Assembly: GCA_016256075.1 (NCBI GenBank)
Contig: SDVU01000544.1
Span: 1 to 12,405 of the forward strand
Direction of reading: 5' to 3'
Length of the DNA: 12,405 nt
Source: Dictyocoela muelleri
Lineage: Eukaryota > Microsporidia
The notes below the pieces were generated by a model. The model had not been told where the DNA came from. It ran no database searches and was given only the letters and a program-made list of their open reading frames with translations. Positions 1 through 7,892 of the stretch are shown piece by piece (position 1 is the stretch's first letter; each line of letters starts with the position of its first letter). A program made the position numbers and the translations under genes.

Positions 1-210
1 ATTTCTTAATCATTCAAAGGAGATTCAATAAAAATTCACTTGAAAATTATTTTATGTCATTATTCAACTATTTTAAAACGATGAAGACTTTTAAATATAA
101 CTAAAAAGATTTTTAAAACTTTTAGTAAATGATTTTTCTTTTATATAAAAGAAATTAATCTTTTGTGTGTGTAACACTTTAAAATAAAAATATTTTTTAG
201 AATAATATCT

Positions 211-275
211 GTGAGCCACCAGAATCACCTTGGTGAGCCACACGTGGCTCGTGAGCCATAGGTTCGCCATCCCTG
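211..275 (-). mobile_element. hAT-type DNA transposon terminus
   Basis: Read on the minus strand, the element starts at 275 with CAGGGATGGCGAACC, the usual form of hAT ends (CAGGG..TGGCGAACCT). It continues with subterminal palindromes: GTGAGCCA occurs at 211, 233 and 251, and GAGCCAC/GTGGCTC forms a near-perfect hairpin at 235-250. The eight bases outside the end, TTATAGAC (276-283), would be one copy of the 8-bp target duplication expected for hAT elements. The other end and the second target copy are not in the window, so the element runs off the left edge or is truncated. I see no transposase reading in 1-210. The family call rests on the terminal motif only. Confidence 0.55.
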
Positions 276-345
276 TTATAGACCCATCTCTTTCAGACTT
301 ATAGACACGTTTTATTAGTGTCATAGCCACATTTTTCAGAGTTAT
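276..345. repeat. 22-bp GTTATAGACAC repeat block, left copy
   Basis: This is a degenerate tandem of units containing TTATAGACAC followed by a T-rich spacer, with matches at about 276, 299, 323 and 336. The same unit occurs at 872-930 in this orientation and inverted at 1318-1446. The block abuts the hAT end, so the hAT element apparently landed inside one unit. Confidence 0.5.
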
Positions 346-379
346 AGATGAACTGCTAAAATTCGCCTAGGTTAATTAA

Positions 380-628
380 TTTTTTAACTCTTATTCTTAA
401 AGTTTTTTAACCTTGATTCTTTTACTCTGAATTTTTAACGCAGATTTTTAACACCTATTTTCAACCCCTGTTTTTTTCATTTATTTTTTAACCTATTTTT
501 TAAACTATATTTTTAACCTATATTTTTAACCTATGTTTTTAACCTACATTTTCAACTTATATTTTTAACCTGGATTTTTAACCTGGATTTTTTAACCTGG
601 ATTTTTTAACCCTTATTTTTCCCATTTC
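380..628. repeat. 14-bp minisatellite, TTTTTAACCTATAT consensus
   Basis: About 17 degenerate tandem units of 13-14 bp are visible. The best-kept ones are TTTTTAACCTATAT and TTTTTAACCTGGAT between 480 and 610, with more diverged copies to the left. One strand is T-rich with a regular AACC. I see no open reading frame. It may have expanded inside the left part of the repeat-rich element that spans 276-1446. Confidence 0.75.
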
Positions 629-871
629 GTAATTTCGTATCGAACTGCGTAATAAACTTCTATTGACAGTAAGAATTGTTAGTAGATAGGTCAATCCTCG
701 ATATTCATCAGATTTATTAATTATTTTGTAGATGATATTTCTTTTCTTAAAAATCATATACAGACAGTAAATTTTATCAGGATATAGTAAGTCATTTCTT
801 TTACTACTTTCTGTTCTATGCAGTAGTGTTCTTATTTAGCAAAAGCGAATTTCCGCATTGACACACTTTTT
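629..871. other. AT-rich spacer, no feature seen
   Basis: This stretch separates the 14-bp minisatellite from the palindrome. I find no coding frame, RNA gene or clear repeat. It may be interior sequence of the larger repeat-bounded block. Confidence 0.5.
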
Positions 872-1352
872 GAGAGTTATAGACACATTTTTATAAATAT
901 AGATACATTTTTATAAATATAGACACAATTTCCATAGTTATAAATATAATTTACTAATGCTTTGTAAACATTTTTTTCAAAGTGTAGACACATTTAAATA
1001 TTTATGCCAAAATAGGATCACATAATTATTTCTATAAACTACAGATCCTATGAATTATCGCCGAAAACCCCATTCAGCATCTATATTTTTTCTCGGGGAG
1101 AAAGTTATTTCAAAATTTTCTTAACGTATATTTCGATAATTTCCTCCACAACAAAAAATATAGATGCTGAACGTGTTAGCACTGTCAATTTTTAGAATCT
1201 TTGATTCATAGGTATTGTTTATGTGAGTCTATTTTGTATAATTTTTTAAATCGCGTTCACACTTCATAAAAATGTGTATATAGCATTAGTAAATTATATT
1301 TATAACTATTGAAAATGTGCCTATATTTATAAAAACGTGTCTATAACTCTGA
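872..1352. mobile_element. 481-bp palindromic fold-back/MITE-like element
   Basis: The whole segment folds on itself around about 1122. Matched blocks are GAGTTATAGACAC near 874 with GTCTATAACTC near 1350, the ATTTACTAATGC tract near 950 with GCATTAGTAAAT near 1285, AAAATAG..TCACATAA (about 1009-1025) with TTATGTGAGTCTATTTT (about 1219-1235), and a perfect 18-bp pair at 1074-1091 and 1153-1170. The matched positions sum to nearly the same value throughout, so this is one long inverted repeat and not several hairpins. The outer part of each arm is built of the 22-bp TTATAGACAC unit. There is no coding capacity. Fold-back or MITE-type DNA transposon is the likeliest origin, but the family is unknown. 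Confidence 0.65.
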
Positions 1353-1446
1353 AAGAAACTGGTATATAAGTCCGAAATCAATGTGTCTATAACTTGGGGA
1401 AAACGTGTCTATAACTTTTTAAAATGTGTCTATAACTGTGAAAAAA
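1353..1446 (-). repeat. 22-bp GTTATAGACAC repeat block, inverted copy
   Basis: Read on the minus strand, consecutive units AGTTATAGACACRTTTT with T- or A-rich spacers repeat at about 22-bp spacing, continuing the right arm of the palindrome outward. They match the block at 276-345 in the opposite orientation. Confidence 0.6.
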
Positions 1447-1501
1447 CCTTGTAATAAAAAGTATAATTAAAAGTAAAAATATTAAAAAAAATATCATTAA
1501 C

Positions 1502-1542
1502 AGTATAAAATATTAAAAGTATAAATATTAAAAGTATAAAAA
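1502..1542. repeat. 15-bp AT tandem repeat in the 3' flank
   Basis: AGTATAAATATTAAA is present in two to three copies just downstream of the stop codon of the minus-strand gene. It resembles in composition, but does not equal, the 15-bp unit of the 4823-5362 array. A poly(A) signal for the gene is not obvious here. Confidence 0.5.
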
Positions 1543-1548
1543 CTAACT

Positions 1549-4410
1549 TTACCTTATTGGAATATTTATCTTTCCCATTCGATGGTAAATAGAAATCATC
1601 CATTTTAAAAATGAAGTAATATCTTTAGGTCTGTAATAATAATAAACACCATGACTTGATAATGCAAACTCAAGAATTGGTATTTTAAAGTTCATTTCAA
1701 CGTTATTATTTTTAAGAAAAATTTCGTAATTCTTACCTTCATGAATAACATTTTTAATATTAAAATCCGTAATATCGAATAATTCATTGTCAATTTCACG
1801 ACAAAAGAAATTGTATCGATTTTTGACAAGATAAATTCTACAGTCTTTCAGATTTAAAGTATATTTCTGTGTTAAATAGCAACTTGGATTTGTAGGGCAT
1901 ATTAAAATATCATCGTTATCAGTAATATTTTCATTTAAATGACTATTTATTATATTGTTGGCAAGATTTACGTTTAAAGCTTGGTATAAATGATTAAATC
2001 GATTCTCCAATCTTTCATTATCATTGTTATGACCAGTGATTAAATTTCTATTTTCTAAATTTTGGGTCAATTTATTTTCTTTTCCATTGAAACACGTCAA
2101 TTTAGCGTCTTTCATACAAAACCAATTTTCTTTAAATACTCCGTTTCTACCTTTTTTCTTCAATTGACCAATTAAAACACCTTTTAAATCTGAAAATTTA
2201 TAACTTTCATCAATAAAAACTACAGGTTTCTTGTCAATAACTATTTTGTTGTGAAAAGTGTCTTTTCTATTTAGTCTTTTTTCGGCTTCCTCAATAATTT
2301 CAAACCTTAAATCTTTACCTTTCAATTTGCTATAATTTATAAATTTTCCAGTTTTAACGATTTTTTCGTTGCTGTTCACTTTAAATTTGTTGATTTTTAT
2401 CTTCGGCTTGTTTAAGGTTGAGATATTTTCAAAAAAGTTTCTTGAATATAAGTTTTTAGATGGGAAATCGTATTTGATTATACTTGAATCAGCTTGATTG
2501 TTAGGTAAAAATGTCTGAACAACTTTAAAATCATCTTTATGATCTTCTTTAAAATTTTTAAAATCTTGTTCAAAGTCTTTATAATTCTTTTGATTTTCTT
2601 TTAATCTTTCATTGACGATTACATTTTTAATCAGTTCGTCATTTTTTGTTTCTCTTAATTCGGGATTTTCTGTTATATTTGCTCTAAGGCTTGATTTAAT
2701 AATACGAGGTTTTGAAACTTTTTTATCGCCAATTTCATCTTTAACAGCAACGTTCTTAATAAAGTTTCTGTTTGTTTGAACATCATTTTTATCCTTATCT
2801 AGGATTTTGAATCCAAAATTTTCAAGACAAACAGTGTCTGAATGAACTTTTCCGGGATAAATCTTTCTTAAATTGCCATAACATTCGGAATTATCAAGAT
2901 TATTCTTTTCAGGTTCTTCCTCTTTGAAAATTAAATGACCATTTTCAAAAGGAAAAAGGTGAATTTGGTTTTTATTTTCTTTCAAAAAAGATGAATTTTC
3001 TGTTGATATATTCGGCACACTTCCAACCAATCTCAATTCAACTGGGTCAATGATTTTTATATCAACATCTTCATGTTTTTTATGAATAATTTCATTCAAT
3101 TGAATATCTAACTTATCATGATCTTCAATGTGAATGTTATTATCATTAAAATCATTATTTTGAATTTCATTATTTTTTTCAGGTTTTCTATTTCTTTTAA
3201 AGTTATAAATTCGTATCTCTTCTAAAGAAGTATTTTTTAAAAGTTTAGAGTCGGTTTCAAATTCTCCCTTAAATTCGTTTTGATTAATATCTTCCTTTTT
3301 ATTAATATCTTCCTTTTGATCATTAATATCTTCCTTTTGATTATTAATATCTTTCTTTTGATTAATATCTTCCTTATGATTATTAATATTTTCGTTTTGA
3401 TTATAAATTGTTATTATTCTTGAGATGTAAGTGTCATCTCTTGGTAAATATGAAAATGACTTTGGTATTTTGTATAAAGATATTATTCTGTTCAAATTTC
3501 TATTACATAAATCTTCATTGTTTAAATTCGGATGTGAATCCGTATTTTTTAAATTCGGCTTTGATTTATCATCGTTTAAACTCAGATATGAATCCGTATT
3601 GTTTAAATTCAGATTTGAATTGTCATTATTGTTATTTTCATTTTTTCCCCCGTTTTGTTCTGACTGTTTTTTATTTCCGAGATTTCTTGCTGTTACAAAT
3701 ATTTCAATTTCAGAAGATTTATTTTTTGTCTCATGATCATTTTCTTTGAGGTTGGTAGAATTGTTTCTTTCGTCAAAATCATCAATTTCATTTAAAACTT
3801 CTTTTTTCTTATAATCCGCGATTAAATTACCAACAATATGAATTGAGGTTTCATTTTCAAGCTCTTCATGATTATTTATCTCCTGTTCATCTTTATATTT
3901 TGCTTCTTTACAATTACCTTGGTCGTCTTTATCATCAATAAAAATTTCCTTTTCACCTTTTTCATCGTTATAATAATCCTCTTCATTCTGATTTTCATTT
4001 ATCTCTACTTTAGGAAGATTTATTTTATTCTCACATGTGAAAATCTTTTTATCTTCTTCATCCTTTAAATTGTTATTGACCTGATTGCTATTTTGAACAA
4101 AATAAGATTTTCGGTCACAGTTATCTTCAAAATATTCATCTAAATACTCATTGATAGTAGTGCCTTGTAAAACAGCACATCGAGTACATCCCGGTGTTTT
4201 ATACCTTTCTCTAAGATTAATACCAACTTTCTTCATCTTATCATGATATTCAGTTGTCAATTCTTCAATAAAATCTATTTCATCGTATGATGCACAACAC
4301 CAAGTGCAATATTCTTTAATATCCAGTATTTCAGGTTCAATATTGCTTTTTGTATCTTCTTCAGATGTATTGCTTTTAATACTTTCTAATGATTTGGTTC
4401 TTTCATTCAT
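1549..4410 (-). CDS. Large disordered protein with C-terminal PH domain
   Basis: The reading frame is 953 residues, uninterrupted and intronless. Residues about 744-945 read as a pleckstrin homology domain: a first strand GVLIGQLKKKG, then FKENWFCMKDAKLTCF (the typical W and L...CF pattern), later strands around YTLNLKDCRIYL and YEIFLKNN, and a closing helix SFLKWMISIYHRM with the near-invariant Trp. An Asn-rich insert of roughly 70 residues splits the domain after the third strand. PH domains usually bind phosphoinositides or proteins at membranes, so a cortical or membrane role is likely. Residues 35-39 (CTWCC) and 75-78 (CTRC) form a CX2C...CX2C pair that could bind zinc. The middle is low complexity, rich in N, K, D and E, with two tandem peptide repeats. 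It is transcribed divergently from the septin gene. The family is not recognised; an anillin/Bud4-like role is a guess from architecture and neighbour. Confidence 0.9.
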   Translation of the reverse strand: MNERTKSLESIKSNTSEEDTKSNIEPEILDIKEYCTWCCASYDEIDFIEELTTEYHDKMKKVGINLRERYKTPGCTRCAVLQGTTINEYLDEYFEDNCDRKSYFVQNSNQVNNNLKDEEDKKIFTCENKINLPKVEINENQNEEDYYNDEKGEKEIFIDDKDDQGNCKEAKYKDEQEINNHEELENETSIHIVGNLIADYKKKEVLNEIDDFDERNNSTNLKENDHETKNKSSEIEIFVTARNLGNKKQSEQNGGKNENNNNDNSNLNLNNTDSYLSLNDDKSKPNLKNTDSHPNLNNEDLCNRNLNRIISLYKIPKSFSYLPRDDTYISRIITIYNQNENINNHKEDINQKKDINNQKEDINDQKEDINKKEDINQNEFKGEFETDSKLLKNTSLEEIRIYNFKRNRKPEKNNEIQNNDFNDNNIHIEDHDKLDIQLNEIIHKKHEDVDIKIIDPVELRLVGSVPNISTENSSFLKENKNQIHLFPFENGHLIFKEEEPEKNNLDNSECYGNLRKIYPGKVHSDTVCLENFGFKILDKDKNDVQTNRNFIKNVAVKDEIGDKKVSKPRIIKSSLRANITENPELRETKNDELIKNVIVNERLKENQKNYKDFEQDFKNFKEDHKDDFKVVQTFLPNNQADSSIIKYDFPSKNLYSRNFFENISTLNKPKIKINKFKVNSNEKIVKTGKFINYSKLKGKDLRFEIIEEAEKRLNRKDTFHNKIVIDKKPVVFIDESYKFSDLKGVLIGQLKKKGRNGVFKENWFCMKDAKLTCFNGKENKLTQNLENRNLITGHNNDNERLENRFNHLYQALNVNLANNIINSHLNENITDNDDILICPTNPSCYLTQKYTLNLKDCRIYLVKNRYNFFCREIDNELFDITDFNIKNVIHEGKNYEIFLKNNNVEMNFKIPILEFALSSHGVYYYYRPKDITSFLKWMISIYHRMGKINIPIR
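3281..3401 (-). repeat. In-frame 21-bp repeat encoding KEDINNQ units
   Basis: About five to six tandem copies of a 21-bp unit (with one 18-bp variant) encode KEDIN(N/D)Q-type heptapeptides at residues about 337-377 of the PH-domain protein. The frame is kept, which suggests expansion by slippage in a tolerated disordered segment. Confidence 0.8.
3521..3628 (-). repeat. In-frame 27-bp repeat, four copies
   Basis: Units begin at 3521, 3548, 3575 and 3602, exactly 27 bp apart. They encode four nine-residue units of the form NLNLNNTDS / YLSLNDDKS / KPNLKNTDS / HPNLNNEDL in the disordered middle of the PH-domain protein. Confidence 0.8.
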
Positions 4411-4431
4411 TTTTGTTATTTTAGAATTATT

Positions 4432-4474
4432 GTTTTTTATAGATGTCAGCTCCTTTTAAGATTCCCCTTTTTGG
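4432..4474 (-). promoter_or_regulatory. Candidate promoter of the PH-domain gene
   Basis: Upstream of the start codon at 4410, read on the minus strand, there is a TATA-like CTATAAAAAAC (4432-4442, about 22-32 bases before ATG). Further out lies CCAAAAAGGGG (4464-4474), which has a CC(A-rich)GG layout like the element before the septin gene. GGG or CCC motifs close to the start are known from microsporidian promoters. Function here is inferred. Confidence 0.35.
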
Positions 4475-4822
4475 TAATTTGTCATTTTTTGATTTTATTG
4501 GATAAAAGCGGTAAATAAAGCTTTTAAAAATTTAAAAAAGTAAAATAAAATGATAAAAGTGAAGGAAGAGTATAAAGTAAATGGTTTAATAAATTTTTAT
4601 TAATAAATTTGATTTTTATAATTTATAACTCTGTTAAAGAATATTTTATAATTTATAACAAAGTAGATGTTTAATTCTATTTATATCAAAATTTAGTTAT
4701 AATTTATAAAAATTTGTATTTATAATATTGATTTATATAATTAAAATTTTATCAGAAAAAAAATAATTTTTATTAAAAATTTTTTGGATCTTTTAATATT
4801 AAAAAGCCATTTTATTACCTTT
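4475..4822. other. AT-rich upstream spacer, no gene
   Basis: This is divergent intergenic DNA between the PH-domain gene and the AT repeat array. ATTTATAA-type words recur (for example near 4617-4635, 4650 and 4700), but I see no coding frame or structured RNA. Confidence 0.5.
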
Positions 4823-5362
4823 TTATTAATAATTAAAGTATTAATAATTAAAGTATAATAATTATTAATACTTTAATTATTAAACTTTAATTATTAATAA
4901 TTATTATACTTTAATTATTAATACTTAAGTATAATAATTATTAATACTTTAATTATTAATACTTTAATTATTAATAATTATTAATACTTAATTATTAATA
5001 ATTATTATACTTAATTATTAAACTTTAAGTATTAATACTTTAATTATTAATACTTTAATTATTATACTTTAATATTAATATTTTAATTATTAATACTTTA
5101 ATTATTAATACTTTAATTATTAATAATTATTATACTTTAATTATTAATACTTTAATTATTAAACTTTAATATTAAACTTTAATATTAATACTTTAATTAT
5201 TAATACTTTAATTATTAATACTTTAATTATTAATACTTTAATATTAATACTTTAATTATTAAACTTTAATATTAAACTTTAATTATTAATACTTTAATTA
5301 TTAATACTTTAATTATTAAACTTTAAGTATTAATACTTAAATTTTAATACTTAAATTTTAAT
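4823..5362. repeat. 15-bp AT minisatellite, TACTTTAATTATTAA units
   Basis: Roughly 540 bp consist of tandem 15-bp units (TACTTTAATTATTAA) with shortened and AATTATTA-extended variants, followed by two units of ACTTAAATTTTAAT at the right end. The first 40 bases are in the opposite orientation (ATTAATAATTAAAGT), so the left edge forms a palindrome around about 4863. Almost every base is A or T, with only single C or G residues per unit. It sits between two divergent promoters. Confidence 0.9.
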
Positions 5363-5740
5363 AAATTTCAAACAGTGAGACTAAAACAAATTATTATCAT
5401 TTTTTAGTGTGCTTTATTAAATGTAGCTATTTTTATAATTTTAGATCTACAAATATTCTATACATTGATTTATTACTAACAGTTGAGTTGTTAAATAATT
5501 ATCATAATAATAAAATTTAAAAATAACAATTTAAGTCTTTTAATTCTTATTATCTATTTTTATTTTAAAAGTATAATTTTACCTTTTTATTGGTAAATAA
5601 TTAAATAGCTATAAAACAGTGAATTTAAATTTTATATTAAATATTTTAGTAAAGAAATCAATAAAGAAAATCGTGAAAGGATTAATATTTTTAAAAGTTA
5701 AATATCAAATAAAACAAAATTGGATATTTGAAACTTTTTT
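5363..5740. other. AT-rich spacer upstream of the septin gene
   Basis: I see no gene, RNA or repeat beyond the general AT richness. The last 30 bases run into the septin leader. Confidence 0.5.
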
Positions 5741-5771
5741 ATGAAAATATTTCTCAAACGTTTCACATTTT

Positions 5772-5786
5772 CCATAAAAGGTAAGT
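5772..5786 (+). promoter_or_regulatory. CCATAAAAGGTAAGT motif upstream of septin
   Basis: The 15-bp motif lies 13 bases before the septin ATG at 5800. It combines a CArG-type core, CC(A/T)6GG, with AGGTAAGT, which also matches a consensus 5' splice site. A near-identical copy is at 6873-6887. It may be a core promoter or transcription-start element; splice donor use is considered and rejected below. Confidence 0.35.
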
Positions 5787-5799
5787 TTAGATAAAAAAT

Positions 5800-6774
5800 A
5801 TGGTTATTGAAGAACGAAACATAGGAATAATAAAGACATCTGAAAATGTAGGATTTTCACTCGTACCTGACCAATGTCGAAGAAAAAGTATTGAAAAAGG
5901 GTTTAATCTAAATATAATGGTTGTTGGTCGACAGGGACTAGGTACGTCAACTTTAATAAATAGTATATTTACATCTAAAATTATTGACAAAAGAACCGAC
6001 GAATTGAGTATCTATAAGTATGATATTTATGAAAATGAAATACTTCTTAGATTAACGGTCAGTACTTGTCATAAATTTGATAATTCTATTTGTGAGTATA
6101 TAAATTTGCAATATTCGGAATATCTTGAAAAGGAAACTGGATTAACAAGAAATTATCAAGATAATAGGGTCCATCTTGTGATTTTTATGTTACCGAACGA
6201 TCTTATAAGCAAAGAAGAGATAGTTTTAATGAAAAATATTGGAGAAATTTGCAATCTACTGCCTATTATTTCTAAAGCTGACACGTTTACCGCCGAAGAA
6301 TTAGAAAAGTATAAAGTGTACGTTAGAAATGTTTTAAAAGAAAATTTAATTACTTATTACATTCCAAAAATACAAACAAACGATACGGAAATTGCAAATG
6401 AAACTGAAGAATTAGTAAATAAGTTTCCATTGGCAGTAATTGCAAGTGAAGAGTGTTTCGAGATTAACAGTGAAATAATTAGGGGGAGAAAATATCCATG
6501 GGGATTCGTAAATATTGAAACCTATGGTGATTTTATTTCATTGAGAAAGTTAATTATTTATAACCATTTTGAGGATATTAAGTTTATTTGTGATACGGTA
6601 TATTACAATAAGTTTAGGAATATTTCCCAGACACCTGAAATTACTCGAGAGAGGATTGAAAAGATTAAAGAAGAAATGATGATTATTTTAAAAGAAAAAA
6701 GATTGGGTGAAGAATGTGTTGGAATGAGTTTAATGGATATTTCTGAGCCTAAAGGCGAAAATTTAGTTGAATAA
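5800..6774 (+). CDS. Septin, diverged GTP-binding site
   Basis: The 324-residue protein aligns by eye with septins along its length. Septins are filament-forming GTP-binding cytoskeletal proteins that act at the cell cortex and division site. Landmarks in order are NVGFSLVPDQ (16-25), a basic stretch RRK at 27-29 that in septins helps contact lipid, the P-loop region GRQGLGTST (43-51), DNRVHLVIFMLP (121-132), the G4 motif SKAD (158-161; usually AKAD), and the septin unique element from RGRKYPWG (228-235) through GDFISLRKLI. Two key sites are altered: the P-loop Lys is Thr49, and the switch II DTPGFGD is replaced by STCHKFDN (88-95). The C-terminus after about 275 is short, with no long coiled coil. 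The start at 5800 keeps the conserved VGF segment. Length and lack of coiled coil recall Cdc10, but the subgroup cannot be fixed. Confidence 0.93.
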   Translation: MVIEERNIGIIKTSENVGFSLVPDQCRRKSIEKGFNLNIMVVGRQGLGTSTLINSIFTSKIIDKRTDELSIYKYDIYENEILLRLTVSTCHKFDNSICEYINLQYSEYLEKETGLTRNYQDNRVHLVIFMLPNDLISKEEIVLMKNIGEICNLLPIISKADTFTAEELEKYKVYVRNVLKENLITYYIPKIQTNDTEIANETEELVNKFPLAVIASEECFEINSEIIRGRKYPWGFVNIETYGDFISLRKLIIYNHFEDIKFICDTVYYNKFRNISQTPEITRERIEKIKEEMMIILKEKRLGEECVGMSLMDISEPKGENLVE

Positions 6775-6775
6775 A
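6770..6775 (+). terminator. Poly(A) signal overlapping the septin stop
   Basis: AATAAA spans the last base pair of the final Glu codon and the TAA stop at 6772-6774. Poly(A) hexamers in or next to the stop codon are a known microsporidian habit. Confidence 0.5.
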
Positions 6776-6872
6776 ATTATATTATTGCTTTTTTGACAAA
6801 TATTTTGTTTAAAATTTTATTTTTGAGGAGATTATAATATTTTTAAAAATTCATAAAAAATTTTACTTTATA

Positions 6873-6887
6873 CCAAAAAAGGTAAGT
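6873..6887 (+). promoter_or_regulatory. Second copy of the septin upstream motif
   Basis: CCAAAAAAGGTAAGT differs by one base from the motif at 5772-5786 and is followed two bases later by an ATG (6889). The frame from that ATG closes after 15 codons, so no real gene follows. It could mark a lost or noncoding transcript, or be chance in AT-rich DNA. Confidence 0.3.
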
Positions 6888-6903
6888 AATGAATATTATA
6901 AAG

Positions 6904-6954
6904 TTGTTTATTGAATTAATTTGTTTATTGAATTAATTCATTTACTGGATTAAT
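6904..6954. repeat. 17-bp tandem repeat, three copies
   Basis: TTGTTTATTGAATTAAT occurs twice perfectly (6904-6920, 6921-6937) and once diverged (6938-6954). Confidence 0.8.
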
Positions 6955-7366
6955 TTATTTAATATTAATCAATTTTAATAAATGCTAAAATATTTATTGA
7001 AATCTACTCTTAGAACTAATATATATTAAAAACAATATCATCATAAAAATTTTTATTATACATACAAGTTAGATGTTATTTAAAATTAATTATTAAAAAT
7101 TTAGTATTTAAAGCATACGGAAATTATTGATATAAATTAAAGAAATTGATAAAGAGATGAATAACACAATCTGATTTTTAATTTAAAAGAGAGTCTAAAA
7201 ATATTTAGTAAAATCATTTTAAGAATACCAAAGAAAAATCATATTATTTTAAATCTTAATGAATATTTATCTATTTTACATTATTTATAAAATTAGAATA
7301 CTATTATTATTGTTTTATTAATCAAATCGCGCTATTGTAGAATTTTTAAGACTTTTTATTGGGTTT
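6955..7366. other. AT-rich spacer, no feature seen
   Basis: I find no open frame of note, RNA gene or repeat in this stretch. Confidence 0.5.
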
Positions 7367-7409
7367 GTTTAGAAAGATGTTTAACTTGGTAGTAGGCATC
7401 TTTCTAAAC
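7367..7409. repeat. 13-bp perfect hairpin
   Basis: GTTTAGAAAGATG (7367-7379) pairs perfectly with CATCTTTCTAAAC (7397-7409) around a 17-base loop. The right half with preceding bases, TTGGTAGTAGGCATCTTTC, recurs with a few changes at 9263-9286, so the hairpin may be a transposon end or relic of a small element. Confidence 0.6.
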
Positions 7410-7892
7410 TTTAAATTTTTAATTTACAACTCTTATGTATTTAAAATTACTGGATATTATATTAAAATTATAATTATTTGTCTGGCTTTATAATAGATTA
7501 AAGGATATTACTATTCATTAAATCATGTTTAAGAGGTTATGGTACTATTAATTTAAAATTGTTGAAGTAAAAAAGTATCTTTGCCTGCGTAAGAATCGGT
7601 AATTTTGCAAAAATATAAAAAAAATAAATTGAAAACTTTAAACTATGTGTAATCTATCTATCTTCTAATAGCGAAAGTAAAATATAGCAGCAAAATTCTT
7701 TTTTATGGCTTATTTAATGTCAAAGTAAGGAAATAAAAGTATATGCTATAAGATACAATAAGTTTTATATTAAAAATCTTATTTATATTAGAGACATCAT
7801 GCAGTTTGTGAAATAGAAGAGACAGTCCTTTCAAAAAGATAAATAATCCGAGATCTTATAAGTAAGAATGATGATTATCTGGATACAATTTT
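7410..7892. other. AT-rich spacer, no gene
   Basis: I see no convincing coding frame. The last about 60 bases read on the plus strand as DDYLDTILIVGEID, continuing into the direct repeat at 7893; see the finding on possible Merlin coding relics. Confidence 0.4.

Noticed and set aside
91-330. 79-codon minus-strand open frame
   Set aside because: It crosses the hAT terminus and the 22-bp repeat and has no protein-like pattern beyond chance.
380-628. TTTTTAACC units as a telomeric repeat
   Set aside because: The units are 13-14 bp, degenerate and interstitial, and do not match known fungal or microsporidian telomere repeats.
3408-4068. Plus-strand open frames within the PH-domain gene
   Set aside because: These are antisense shadows of the long minus-strand coding region, biased by its Asn/Lys codons.
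4823-5362. CRISPR-like array
   Set aside because: Units are contiguous 15-bp AT repeats with no spacers, in a eukaryotic setting.
5741-5850. Possible septin first intron: ATG at 5741, donor GTAAGT at 5781, acceptor TAG at 5848-5850, joining in frame at Gly18
   Set aside because: The splice would remove the conserved Val of the VGF segment and leave an unlikely N-terminus, and no branch-site motif is seen. The unspliced start at 5800 keeps the septin N-terminal pattern.
5787-5990. Minus-strand open frame over the septin N-terminus
   Set aside because: It is an antisense shadow of the septin gene.
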